Positions 18,285 to 26,844 of a stretch of 64,000 nucleotides of DNA are shown here, one piece after another (within the stretch, counting starts at the first letter, position 1; each line of letters begins with the position of its first letter). Position numbers and translations under genes: made by a program. This stretch comes from Ktedonobacteria bacterium brp13 (GTDB lineage Bacteria > Chloroflexota > Ktedonobacteria > Ktedonobacterales > Ktedonobacteraceae), in assembly GCA_015099395.1 (NCBI GenBank), contig AP024096.1, forward strand, positions 7,357,485 to 7,421,484, given 5' to 3'. Under the pieces are notes generated by a model that saw only the letters and a list, made by a program, of their open reading frames with translations, made no database searches and was not told the origin of the DNA.

Positions 18285-18320
18285 TCAGTGCCTCCTTACT
18301 TAATCTACACAGTATTAAGT

Positions 18321-18350
18321 ATCATATCTTGCTAAATTATAATTCGTCAA
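18321..18350 (-). promoter_or_regulatory. Promoter of the defence operon
   Basis: On the minus strand TTGACG (18350-18345), 18-base spacer, TATGAT (18326-18321), followed by AAGGAGG and the ATG at 18284. The surrounding 18285-18511 region is AT-rich and holds no other gene. Confidence 0.75.
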
Positions 18351-18511
18351 CTAAAAAATGCAAATGACAAAAGACTAGCAAATGTGTGATGGAGCTAGGA
18401 AAAATGAGAGGGGTAAATAGACTAACGGACTTTCTTGACAACCTCACAAGCAAAAGAGAGAGATGCCATCTCGAATGTTGTGTAACGGCAGATAAGAGAA
18501 GAGCCAGGAAG

Positions 18512-19171
18512 CTAGGTCTGTACTGAGTTTAGCGTCTTCTCATTGTACTTCATTCCACAAAAATCGGCATGGCATCCCCCTACACGCAAACCTAAGTCTA
18601 ACAGGAGGCACATCATAGCAGCATCTTTATGCCGTGGTTGTCGTTTCAGCAGAACAGCATGTGCGGGGCTAATAATAGTAGCAGCTTCCTTCTTAGCCCC
18701 TACACGCTTGACCTCTCTCTTCTTGTCGATATTGACACCCTCACGATGGGTAGGGGCTTTGACCATAAGGATAAGGGCTAGATCCTGCTGACTGATAGCC
18801 CCCGCCCTTTGGGCTAACTTTGCATACGCCTTTACTGTGGAGAGCCGTACAGATATGCTACTAATTGCATACCCTTGCTGTTTCATCCATTCTATGAAGG
18901 CCTCTACTAACCCATGGGTGATACCATTCCACAGTGACCAGGCGTCTTGATTGCGCCCCTCTTCTACCCATTGGAAAAAGTAAGCACTAGGTGCTGTATA
19001 ATGGGCGGCTTCTAGGAATTGAAAGAAGAGGGTTAAGTCTGCTTTTTGACGACGGAGGGTGTTCAATGCCTTTGCATCAATATAGCGGTTGTGTGCTGTC
19101 TTATCAGCAGCAAGATTAGCCAGGGTGCCTATGCTTGTATCCCCTGTGCTAACAACCTTTGTACTTGACAA
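18512..19171 (-). pseudogene. Truncated tyrosine recombinase
   Basis: A 219-residue frame with the SAM-like core-binding domain of phage-type integrases (about residues 30-130: LTLFFQFLEAAHY ... ISSISVRLSTVKAYAKLAQ). The catalytic domain begins as RHKDAAMMCLLLDLGLRVGG, where the first catalytic arginine sits. The sequence then turns into an unrelated tail and stops, so the lysine, HxxR, H/W and tyrosine nucleophile are missing. The TTG start is uncertain and overlaps an inverted repeat CCTTTGT-ACTTG-ACAAAGG (19156-19174). It cannot recombine DNA and is probably a remnant of an earlier element. Confidence 0.75.
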
Positions 19172-19312
19172 AGGGGACTATGGGGATTGGGGGAGGAATA
19201 GGTATTGTATCGACCTGGCAACAAAAAACGTCGTCTGGATACATCCAACCAGGTGACAACAGATGGAAGTCAGCTAATAGCGAAGGGAACAGAGGAAGAA
19301 GATAGAGGGAAG

Positions 19313-19681
19313 ATGAAAGATACGATTACTAAACGCTATTGGGAGTATAAGGGGACCCTTGTTTATACCCCTGTACAGACTGGGTATGCAGGCAACGTCT
19401 TAGAGCAATTTGTCAGTGATGGGCTAACAACGTATATGCATGAAAAGCGGGGCTATGGAAAGCAGACCTGCTTTATTGTGCTACTGGAAACGGGCAAGAG
19501 CCCACAGCTACAGCAGCATTACATTTACTGTGATGACCTTGATTTATACATGCGCTTTATGAGGAACTACGCTTGCGTTGCCCATGTGTTTGATAAGATC
19601 GTACAGCCTAAGATTGATGAATACGAGAGAACACAGGACAGGGGAAACAGGATTTACCATTGCTGGCGACCTGATTATTAA
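19313..19681 (+). CDS. Hypothetical protein of the codA element
   Basis: A 122-residue protein starting MKDTITKRYWEYKGTLVYTP, with GAGGG upstream; a longer frame from 19205 starts in poor context. The protein is mixed alpha/beta, rich in Tyr and Cys, and ends CWRPDY. It contains no membrane segment and no motif known to me. It lies between the broken recombinase (divergent) and the right end of the element. The spacing to codA is only intergenic element sequence. Role unknown. Confidence 0.55.
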   Translation: MKDTITKRYWEYKGTLVYTPVQTGYAGNVLEQFVSDGLTTYMHEKRGYGKQTCFIVLLETGKSPQLQQHYIYCDDLDLYMRFMRNYACVAHVFDKIVQPKIDEYERTQDRGNRIYHCWRPDY

Positions 19682-19787
19682 AAGAGAGAAGAGCATAAGC
19701 GTGCAAGTATATCTTGTTTGTGCTCTCTTTAGTGCAACAAATGGTTAGCATTAGTTGTTTATGGATGAAATAGATTGAGGTGATACA

Positions 19788-19835
19788 TAGCTTTAGAAGG
19801 GAAATAAGCTTTCAGTACAATCCCTTCTAAAGCTA
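19788..19835. terminator. 15-bp perfect inverted repeat near the right end
   Basis: TAGCTTTAGAAGGGA (19788-19802) and its exact reverse complement (19821-19835), loop 18 bases. No T-run follows on either strand. It lies 106 bases after the 19313 gene. On the minus strand it begins 11 bases beyond the stop codon that the recombinase frame would reach in the circular form (19847), so it could be the 3' end signal of that transcript. Confidence 0.55.
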
Positions 19836-19919
19836 GAGTGAGGATTTTAAGAGGCAAGAGGCATAGAGAGTATCTGTTGAACGGCTGTAAGGAGCTTTGA
19901 AAGCTTATCCAGTTGTATA

Positions 19920-19929
19920 ACGGTAATGG
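19920..19929. repeat. attR-like junction of the codA element
   Basis: ACGGTAATGG, partner of ACGGCAATGG at 12112-12121. Right of the AATGG core, codA continues in frame as VSYDDAYAFKL. Confidence 0.8.
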
Positions 19930-20477
19930 TTTCCTATGATGATGCCTATGCGTTCAAATTGATAGGATTGCTGGCTCGCGCTCAGGTCAATGTGGTGGCG
20001 AACCCTTTTGATAATGTCGTGTTGCAGGGACGTTTCGATACCTATCCAAAGCGTCGAGGAATTACACGTGTGAAGGAGTTGTTAGCAGGTGGCGTGAACG
20101 TCGCGTTGGGACACGATTCGATCATGGATCCCTGGTTTCCATTGGGACGGGGTGATATGTTATCTGCCGCCCAACTTGCGCTCTTCCTCTGTCATATGAG
20201 TGGCTATGAAGAGATTGCAGCGGTCTTCGACTTGATCACGACCAATGCTGCGCGTGTCCTGCGTATTGAGGATTATTACGGCATTGAAGAGGGGAAGCCC
20301 GCCAACTTCCTGGTCCTGGATGCTCCTTCGACCTTTGATGCGCTGCGACTTTTGCCTGCTCGCCTGCATGTCTTTAAAGCTGGACGCGAGGTTGCCCATA
20401 CGAATCCTGCACAGAGTGTTGTGAGGCATGGTGATAAGACGCAGGAGATTACGTTTCAGCCTGCACCAAAGCCATAG
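19926..20477 (+). pseudogene. codA: Cytosine deaminase, 3' fragment
   Basis: The 183 codons continue CodA exactly where the 5' fragment stops: SYDDAYAFKL, then NPFDNVVLQGRFDTYPKRRG, then the metal/catalytic GHDSIMDPWFPLG, and the C-terminal strand region. An ATG happens to lie at the junction, but there is no ribosome-binding site or promoter, so the fragment is probably not translated. No stop codon or frameshift has accumulated. That suggests the insertion is recent or that the gene is still restored at times by excision. It converges with the membrane-protein gene at 20480, 2 bases away. Confidence 0.93.
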
Positions 20478-20479
20478 CT

Positions 20480-21172
20480 TTATAAAATATTGACTGCCCG
20501 CCCGATCAAGATGGTAAGTACGATCAAGGCGAGGATTGCCTCAAGCATCATGAGGCACTTGGCTCGGCGTGTCAGGGGATATGTATCGGCAGGACTAAGA
20601 GCTGTCGCGCCAGTGAAGCCGAGGAACAGATAGTCAATCAGGTGAGGGACCCAACCGCTTTTATTACCATCTGCCTGCTGTGGAAAGAGGAAGTCAGCTG
20701 CTTTATTCCCGTTCTCATGGCGCACTTTGGGTCCACCACCGTCAAGTTCCCAATACCAGAGTGCGAAAACTAAAATATTGCCAATCCAGAGTGATGCTCC
20801 AGTTCTGAGCAGACTGACTGATTGTCCTTGCTGCCGTTGAGGGAGCGTTATAATGAGTAGAATGACTCCAGCGATCAGGGCCACAGTAATAAACCCAAGC
20901 ATAATCAACATCATAGCGCGTGTATAGTGATAAGAGATAGGATGCTGGAAAATGCGAGTAGTGACAATCGGTAGAAGCGTAATGAGTATCACTGCCAGCG
21001 GTAGCCAATTTGGCCCCAGTGTTATACGTGCTGGCAGCGTCAGGTAGAGCACGCCAAACAACAGTGCAATACCTATTAAAACTGTAAAGGCAGAGATCGG
21101 TATTCTGTACCGTGACTGAGATTCGTTTTTGTTGTCCTTTTTTCCTATGGATGAGTCATGTAGTTGATGCAT
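20480..21172 (-). CDS. Multi-pass membrane protein of unknown function
   Basis: A 230-residue protein with about six hydrophobic helices. It contains a conserved-looking cytoplasmic loop FALWYWELDGGGPKVRHE and a signature near the end, DYLFLGFTGATALSPADTYP, then LTRRAKCLMMLEAILALIVL and a last helix ending RAVNIL. This end resembles potassium-channel-like or DUF1345-type proteins found in many bacteria, but I cannot name the family safely. The first 20 residues are polar. It is transcribed toward codA and has no operon partner. Confidence 0.7.
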   Translation of the reverse strand: MHQLHDSSIGKKDNKNESQSRYRIPISAFTVLIGIALLFGVLYLTLPARITLGPNWLPLAVILITLLPIVTTRIFQHPISYHYTRAMMLIMLGFITVALIAGVILLIITLPQRQQGQSVSLLRTGASLWIGNILVFALWYWELDGGGPKVRHENGNKAADFLFPQQADGNKSGWVPHLIDYLFLGFTGATALSPADTYPLTRRAKCLMMLEAILALIVLTILIGRAVNIL

Positions 21173-21260
21173 TTTTTGTCATAACCTCTTGCCTAGGAAA
21201 TAGTTACTCTCTGTATTGTACACGCTCCTCAGACGATAGAACAATGGTTATTGACATCCT

Positions 21261-21283
21261 CCCGTCGCCTAAAGGCTGACGGG
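21261..21283. repeat. Right-end hairpin of the TnpB element
   Basis: CCCGTC...GACGGG with an inner GCCT/AGGC pairing, just after the tnpB stop codon. This is the usual subterminal palindrome of IS200/IS605-type right ends. In TnpB systems this end also forms the scaffold of the guide RNA, transcribed on the minus strand out into the flank near 21250. Confidence 0.75.
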
Positions 21284-21293
21284 ATTCCTCAAA

Positions 21294-22475
21294 TCACTTT
21301 GAGGGTTTCCTGCTTCGCTGAGTCTTGCCCGGCTTGGTTTTCACCGCGCCAGGTCTTACGGACTCTCCACAGGCTTCAAATACCGTGAGCCCCACGGCAT
21401 GTATATTCTGAGCAGCATTGATATCACGATCATGGATGACGCCACATTCGGGGCACGTCCACATGCGTACATCAAGGGGTAAGGAGTCGAGAATATGTCC
21501 ACAGTCAAAGCAGCGTTTGGAAGAGGGATACCACCTGTCAATCTTGACGAGGTTCCTGCCATACCATGCTGCCTTGTATTCCAGTTGAGACACAAACTCA
21601 CTCCATCCGACATCGCTAATCGCTTTACTGAGTTTCGGATTCTTGACCATGTTCTTCACAGCAAGACTTTCGACGCAGATCGTTTGGTTTTCACGGATCA
21701 GGCGTGTCGAGAGCTTGTGCGAGAAATCACGGCGGCGATCAGCGATACGAGCATGGATACCAGCGACCTTGAGACGAGCCTTGTCTCTGTTTTGGGAACC
21801 CTTTTTCTTCTTGGCATGTCGTCTCTGTGCTTTCGCCAGTTTCTTTTCATCCTTGTGGAAGAACTTGGGATTACCCACGACTTCACCATCAGAAAGGATG
21901 ACAAAGGACTTGAGCCCCAAGTCAGCGCCGATCGTCTGCTCAGTTTGAGGCAAGGGCTCAATTTCATCATCTACCAGGATACTCATGAAGTAACGGTTCG
22001 CACAGTCTTTCGTGACCGTCACACTCGACGGCTTCGATTCCTCTGGCAGTGGGCGCGACCAGCGAATAGTCAGGGGCTCGCTCATCTTGGCAAGCGTCAT
22101 GACCCCATCTTTGTAGGTAAAGGCATTCGAGGTATAGGTGGCAGACTGCTGGTTCCGCTTTTTGTGAAAGGTGGGATAGGGAGTACGACCGTCAAAGAAG
22201 TTGATGAAGGCTTTATCCAGATGGCGCAACGCTTGTTGCAATGGAACAGAAGAGACCTCAGACAACCAGCAGGTCTCTTCTTGCTTCTTGAGGTCGGTCA
22301 ACCGTTCGCTCAAGTCCTTATAGTAGAGACGTTGCTGCTCGTTGTAATAGGCATCGGTCTTTTGACGCAGCGCCCAATTGTACACGAAGCGGCAACACCC
22401 AAAGGTACGGGCAAGAATCTGCTGTTGTTCTGGGGTGGGATACACCCGATACTTGTATGCTCTCTTCTGTTTCAT
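21294..22475 (-). CDS. tnpB: TnpB RNA-guided nuclease (IS200/IS605 superfamily)
   Basis: A 393-residue TnpB, ancestor-type of Cas12: an RNA-guided DNA nuclease that helps the transposon persist. The N-terminal helix-turn-helix region (RVYPTPEQQQILARTFGCCR) is followed by the RuvC-like nuclease with Asp185 (IGADLGLKSF), Glu269 (CVESLAVKNM) and Asp351 (HDRDINAAQN). The zinc ribbon uses C322/C325 and C341/C344. All key residues are present, so it should be active. No tnpA lies nearby, so the element is of the tnpB-only type. The ATG follows the promoter so closely that the message may be leaderless. Confidence 0.95.
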   Translation of the reverse strand: MKQKRAYKYRVYPTPEQQQILARTFGCCRFVYNWALRQKTDAYYNEQQRLYYKDLSERLTDLKKQEETCWLSEVSSVPLQQALRHLDKAFINFFDGRTPYPTFHKKRNQQSATYTSNAFTYKDGVMTLAKMSEPLTIRWSRPLPEESKPSSVTVTKDCANRYFMSILVDDEIEPLPQTEQTIGADLGLKSFVILSDGEVVGNPKFFHKDEKKLAKAQRRHAKKKKGSQNRDKARLKVAGIHARIADRRRDFSHKLSTRLIRENQTICVESLAVKNMVKNPKLSKAISDVGWSEFVSQLEYKAAWYGRNLVKIDRWYPSSKRCFDCGHILDSLPLDVRMWTCPECGVIHDRDINAAQNIHAVGLTVFEACGESVRPGAVKTKPGKTQRSRKPSK

Positions 22476-22482
22476 GCTTTAC

Positions 22483-22511
22483 ATGATAGCACACACGGTG
22501 TAAAATGTCAA
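22483..22511 (-). promoter_or_regulatory. tnpB promoter, probably giving a leaderless message
   Basis: Minus strand TTGACA (22511-22506), 17-base spacer, TATCAT (22488-22483), only 7 bases before the ATG at 22475. The expected start of transcription falls on or next to the start codon. Confidence 0.75.
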
Positions 22512-22520
22512 CAATATAGA

Positions 22521-22644
22521 GAAAGGAACGGCGCTCTCATCCTGTCCCATGAATGGAGACGGGTCTTCTCACGCCGGTAGAAGAAAGGAACGGCGCTCTC
22601 ATCCCGTCCCATGAATGGAGACGGGTCTTCTCACGCCGGTAGAA
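22521..22644. repeat. 62-bp tandem duplication upstream of tnpB
   Basis: Two copies (22521-22582, 22583-22644) differ at one base. Each contains a hairpin CCCGTC...GACGGG around CATGAATGGA, similar in style to other IS605-type ends. They may be left-over ends of a second TnpB element. The remaining 22645-22842 is AT-rich, with nothing recognisable. Confidence 0.85.
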
Positions 22645-22842
22645 TAAAAAGGTATTTGAGGTCTTGAACTATTCTAATAACGCTTCTCTGCTCCCCTATA
22701 ATGACAATCTTTTCATTGAAAATACTACTCTGATGCAAAGTGAGGATCATTCTGTTATAGTAGTAGAGAGTTTTCTCTACTAAATGCAAATTATATAGAA
22801 GCGTTAGAACAAAAAGAAGATGTGTAAGGCTGGGGGGGATAG

Positions 22843-25302
22843 GTGACGATGGAAGTGGAGCGGTACAGCGAGCAGATCAATGTGTCTACCACTCTAAACA
22901 CACTCTTAAGTGACTTCAGCGCGGTTATTGATTATCGAACGCTACGTGATAGCCTACCACAGCGCCTGACCACTTTATTAAAATGCCGATGTGTCCTATT
23001 ATATCTACGTATTGATGAGACATTACAGTTGGCCTCTGGCTCCTCTGGCGATCTGCCTGGTTGGTCTACAGATCTTCTCTCGGTTGCTCATGTGAACCCG
23101 ATTAATTTGAATAGCGATGAGCCTGAATCCCGTGCCTGGCGGGCGCGCAAAGTCATACGCCAGCCAATGCCTATCGCAACGCAGATGATCGTCCCATTGA
23201 TCTATCGACAGCGTGCTATCGGTATAATGGTCGCCCTGCGCGGGTCCTCAACGAGTATGAATATGGTGAGCAATGTACGAAATATTTCTCACTGCTGGTT
23301 AGCAGATGAGGAAGAGAAACTGGGAGTAGTAGCAGGCGTTGTGGCGTTGCTACTCGAAAATACCCGTCTACTTGAGCATGATCGTGAGAGGATTCATGAG
23401 CTCTCGCTACTGAATAGCATCAGTAGTCAGATGACCTGTTCGCTGTATGAGAAAGAGCGACTACGTAACGTTATCGTGCAGCGTACACGTGAGATTGCTG
23501 GTGTTGACCTTTGCGGTCTTTTAGAGCCTTGTATGGAGCCAGGTGCGATCCCCTGGGTAACTATACGCTTGCGTGATATGTTGTTGCAGCGTCTACAAGG
23601 GTATCGATCGCAGACCCCTCTGGTTTTTGAGCGACCGGGCAACGAGAATGATATGTTTGCGCGTGCCTATTTCGAGGAGCTTCCGGCCCGTGTGAAGACC
23701 TTCTTTGTGCTTCCATTATTTAGTGGATGCTCTTCACGTGCATTTAAGCCAGGGCGTGACCATCTTCACAGCATCAACGATCTTATCGCTGATACTGTTT
23801 CTGAGACTCGCCTGGTGGGATGTATTGTTGGTGCATATCATCGTCCCTGGAAGATGCGCCAGTCAGAACTTGCATTATTGCATGTGCTTGCCAGCCAGGC
23901 CAGTGCTGTGCTCGAGAATATGCAACTGGTTGCTGAAGTTGTGGAGGCGCGCAACGAGGCTCGTAAATTGTTGAGGCAGGTGTTAGATGATAAGCGACTC
24001 AACGCATTGATCTTGGAGAGTGTACCAAGTGGCCTCATTACGACGGATCTTAATGGCTGTATTCATACGTTTAATCGAGCGGCGGCAGTGATCCTGGGGT
24101 ACCATCCTTATGAGGTACTGGGACAACCGTTACAAAAGATCCTGGATCTACGAGCACTGCGTAATACGGCAATGCATGCACCGCTGACTCATCTTATTCC
24201 CCTGTCACAGCAGGGCGCATTCCTGGCTGGCATGCATGCTGGTGAGGTGATGAGTGAGACGGTTGTGACTACTGATCGCTATGAGCGTGAGTTAGTGCTA
24301 GATGTTGATATGCGGCCACTCTATGACGATTCGAGTAAGCAAGTTGGGATGTTGACAACGTTTATCGATGTAACGTCGATGCATCGCCTGGAGGAGGAGA
24401 AACGTCGCCTGGACCATCTTGCCTCATTGGGAGAGATGGCAGCCAGTGTCGCACACGAGGTTCGCAATCCGCTGGCGTCAATCAAGACTTCGATTCAGAT
24501 GTTGCAGGATGATATCAATGACGTCAATATTGCTGCGAACTCAGCCTATGAGACCTCCGAGACTGCGTTAATGCCTGAGCCAATGCATACAGAATGGATG
24601 CAAGAGTCGATCGCAGTGATGCTCAAAGAAGTAGAGCGGCTGGATATCATCGTACGTGACCTTCTCCTCTTCGCACGTCCGCACCAGTTGCATCGTATCC
24701 GTTGTGACATCGTTGAGGTATGCGATCATATGCTTGCTGTTGTGCAACCTCAATACACTGAAGGGAATATTGAGATTCACAGGATCTTCGATGAACTGCC
24801 AGATATTTGGGTCGATGTTGGGCAGATTGAGCAAGTGCTGTTAAACCTTTATTTAAACGCACTCCAGGCTATGTCTGATGGCGGTATCCTGACCATCGCC
24901 TGTCATAGCATCTCAGCGGAACAGGCTATCTATGATACAGCAGGTTCTGATTGCCCACCGACGCAGAGGCCAGCAGGAGCAGCGCGTACAGGGATCAGTG
25001 CCTATGCGCGTTTAATCGATCGGCATGCCAGTCAGCAAGAGTTTCGTGTTGAGCGCTGGCTAGAGATCGTGGTACGTGATACAGGGATTGGTATCGCACC
25101 TGACCAGCTGAAACACATATTCCAGCCTTTTTATACAACGAAGGCGCATGGGATCGGGCTTGGCCTGGCGATTACACGGAGGCTGGTTGAAGACCATGGC
25201 GGTTATCTGCATATTGAGAGCCAATATGGGTATGGTGCAACGGTTGCTGTACGTTTACCATTCGTTTCGCATATCGAGTCGGCTGCCGATGAACGGTCCT
25301 GA
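22843..25302 (+). CDS. GAF-GAF-PAS sensor histidine kinase
   Basis: An 819-residue soluble kinase. Two GAF-type domains (about residues 20-170 and 185-365) are joined by helical linkers, with a PAS domain at about 385-505 (LESVPSGLITTDLNGCIHTF). The HisKA domain has the phosphoacceptor in ASVAHEVRNPLASIKTS. The ATPase domain has an N-box (LLNLYLNALQAM), then about 45 residues of insertion, then DTGIGIAPDQ and the GLGLAI box. No membrane helix is present, so it senses a cytosolic signal. GTG 22843 and ATG 22849 are both possible starts behind a G-rich site. The NtrC-type regulator follows after 99 bases; together they resemble an NtrB/NtrC or AtoS/AtoC pair. Confidence 0.92.
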   Translation: MTMEVERYSEQINVSTTLNTLLSDFSAVIDYRTLRDSLPQRLTTLLKCRCVLLYLRIDETLQLASGSSGDLPGWSTDLLSVAHVNPINLNSDEPESRAWRARKVIRQPMPIATQMIVPLIYRQRAIGIMVALRGSSTSMNMVSNVRNISHCWLADEEEKLGVVAGVVALLLENTRLLEHDRERIHELSLLNSISSQMTCSLYEKERLRNVIVQRTREIAGVDLCGLLEPCMEPGAIPWVTIRLRDMLLQRLQGYRSQTPLVFERPGNENDMFARAYFEELPARVKTFFVLPLFSGCSSRAFKPGRDHLHSINDLIADTVSETRLVGCIVGAYHRPWKMRQSELALLHVLASQASAVLENMQLVAEVVEARNEARKLLRQVLDDKRLNALILESVPSGLITTDLNGCIHTFNRAAAVILGYHPYEVLGQPLQKILDLRALRNTAMHAPLTHLIPLSQQGAFLAGMHAGEVMSETVVTTDRYERELVLDVDMRPLYDDSSKQVGMLTTFIDVTSMHRLEEEKRRLDHLASLGEMAASVAHEVRNPLASIKTSIQMLQDDINDVNIAANSAYETSETALMPEPMHTEWMQESIAVMLKEVERLDIIVRDLLLFARPHQLHRIRCDIVEVCDHMLAVVQPQYTEGNIEIHRIFDELPDIWVDVGQIEQVLLNLYLNALQAMSDGGILTIACHSISAEQAIYDTAGSDCPPTQRPAGAARTGISAYARLIDRHASQQEFRVERWLEIVVRDTGIGIAPDQLKHIFQPFYTTKAHGIGLGLAITRRLVEDHGGYLHIESQYGYGATVAVRLPFVSHIESAADERS

Positions 25303-25401
25303 TCATTTTGAGTGTGTGTAATGTAAAAGAGGATGGAAGAAAGGAGATACTGGAAGCATTGGGAGACTCTACTGATTCCAGTATCTTTGGAAAGGAATAG
25401 T

Positions 25402-26799
25402 ATGGGTCTGGCAATACTTATCATCGATGATGAGCCGTACTTACCGCACCAGTTTGCTCGTTTCCTGAAACGCCACGGCTATGATGTATATACAGCCTCT
25501 GATGGTGAAGTAGGACTGGTCGAGTTACAACATCGAACCCTGGACCTGGTATTGCTGGATGTACGATTACCCAGGCTTGGTGGTCTCGAAGTGTTGTCGC
25601 GTATGCGTAGTCTGGATCAGGATATTCCTATCGTAATGATTACCGCATTCGGTGACGTACAGACGGCTGTGACTGCGATGAAGCTAGGGGCAGCTGATTA
25701 TCTTCTGAAAGGCTTCGATCTTGAGGAACTGCTCCTGGTCGTACAGCGAGCGCTAGAGACCAGCGCTATGTCGCGCGAGCTGCGAAAATTGCGGCAGGAG
25801 CGTAGTGATAGTTATCATTTTAAGTACGTCGTTGGACGTAGCCAGCGGATGCGTGAAGTTTTTGACCTGGTGACACGGGTTGCGAAGAGTGATGCTTCGG
25901 TATTAATCACAGGCGAGAGCGGGACCGGGAAAGAGGTAGTGGCGCACGCCATTCATGAGCAAAGTAATCGCAGTAGTGGGCCCTTTCATGCACTGAATTG
26001 TGCTGCGATAGCCAGTCATCTTTTGGAGAGTGAGCTCTTTGGTTATGAGCCGTATGCATTTACCGATGCGAAGAAGCAGAAGCGTGGTCTGCTTGAACTG
26101 GCAGAGGGGGGGACACTCTTTCTTGATGAGGTAGGTGAGATGTCACCGGACATGCAAGTCAAATTGCTGCGTGTGCTGGAGATGCGGACCTTCTTCCGGT
26201 TGGGAGGGAGTCAAGAGGTACGTTTAAACGCACGTGTTCTCTCAGCAACCAACCGTGATCTGGATCAGGCAAAGACAGGCGGCTCATTCCGTTCTGATCT
26301 CTATTTTCGTCTAACCGTCTTAAAGATCGAACTACCTGCCTTACGTGAACGGCCTGGCGATATTATGCTGTTTGCTACACGTTTCATTGACGACTTCAAT
26401 AGCTCTATGGGGCGGAACGTACATCGTATCTCGCCGGAGGCCCAGCATCTTCTGCAATCTTATATCTGGCCTGGCAATATCCGCGAGCTCAAGAATGTTA
26501 TCGAACGAGCCATGATACTGAGTAGTAGTGATGAACTACTCCCATCACACCTGCCATTAGAGATTGTGGAGCAGGGAGGATTGAGTCAATGGCAACTCAG
26601 CGACCCCTGGGAGCAGTGGTTAAATGCTCGGCCCACCGGTCCTCTCTCGTTTGAAGAGGTCAGTGCACGTTTTGAACAGCATCTAGTACGTTGGGCGCTA
26701 GAGACAGCAAGACATAACCGGACCCGTGCATCAGAATTGCTCGGTTTTGCCAAAGTTGACCAGTTACGTTATTTAATGCGTAAGCATGGTATTGAATAG
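25402..26799 (+). CDS. NtrC-family response regulator (receiver-AAA+-Fis)
   Basis: A 465-residue regulator. Receiver domain 1-120 with IIDDEP, phosphoacceptor LLDVRLP and the K of YLLKGF. AAA+ domain about 140-380 with Walker A GESGTGKE, Walker [12 protein letters not shown] and an arginine-finger region. A C-terminal Fis-like helix-turn-helix ends the protein. The sigma-54-contacting loop, normally GAFTGA, reads YAFTDA. ATG 25402 follows AAAGGA; an upstream frame from 25333 is rejected. It should bind enhancer sites and drive sigma-54 promoters on phosphorylation by the kinase just upstream. Whether this organism has RpoN cannot be seen here. Confidence 0.92.
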   Translation: MGLAILIIDDEPYLPHQFARFLKRHGYDVYTASDGEVGLVELQHRTLDLVLLDVRLPRLGGLEVLSRMRSLDQDIPIVMITAFGDVQTAVTAMKLGAADYLLKGFDLEELLLVVQRALETSAMSRELRKLRQERSDSYHFKYVVGRSQRMREVFDLVTRVAKSDASVLITGESGTGKEVVAHAIHEQSNRSSGPFHALNCAAIASHLLESELFGYEPYAFTDAKKQKRGLLELAEGGTLFLDEVGEMSPDMQVKLLRVLEMRTFFRLGGSQEVRLNARVLSATNRDLDQAKTGGSFRSDLYFRLTVLKIELPALRERPGDIMLFATRFIDDFNSSMGRNVHRISPEAQHLLQSYIWPGNIRELKNVIERAMILSSSDELLPSHLPLEIVEQGGLSQWQLSDPWEQWLNARPTGPLSFEEVSARFEQHLVRWALETARHNRTRASELLGFAKVDQLRYLMRKHGIE

Positions 26800-26824
26800 A
26801 CAATTGAGTGCTGCCAGACGTGTT

Positions 26825-26844
26825 CGCCCAATTAGAATTGGGCG
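26825..26844. terminator. Compact hairpin between convergent genes
   Basis: CGCCCAATT-AG-AATTGGGCG, 9-bp perfect arms, overlapping the last codons of the XRE-GAF gene and lying 26 bases after the NtrC-type stop. A two-base loop is tight, so the real loop is probably larger. Confidence 0.55.

Larger units (their letters stand above)
12118..19925. mobile_element. Integrative element of 7.8 kb inserted in codA (serine-recombinase type)
   Basis: The limits come from the point where cytosine deaminase homology stops (12117) and resumes (19926), in the same frame. Contents in order: a large serine recombinase at the left end, a set of small minus-strand genes, an excisionase-like HTH gene, a HEPN/AbiJ-type defence operon, a broken tyrosine recombinase and a small unknown gene. 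No capsid, portal, conjugation or replication genes are visible. It therefore looks like a small integrative cargo element rather than a prophage or a full conjugative element. Its genes are clearly more AT-rich in places (16.7-18.4 kb) than the flanking genes, which supports foreign origin. Confidence 0.92.

Noticed and set aside
12118-19925. Prophage
   Set aside because: No structural, lysis or packaging genes in 7.8 kb; only recombinase, small proteins and defence-type cargo.
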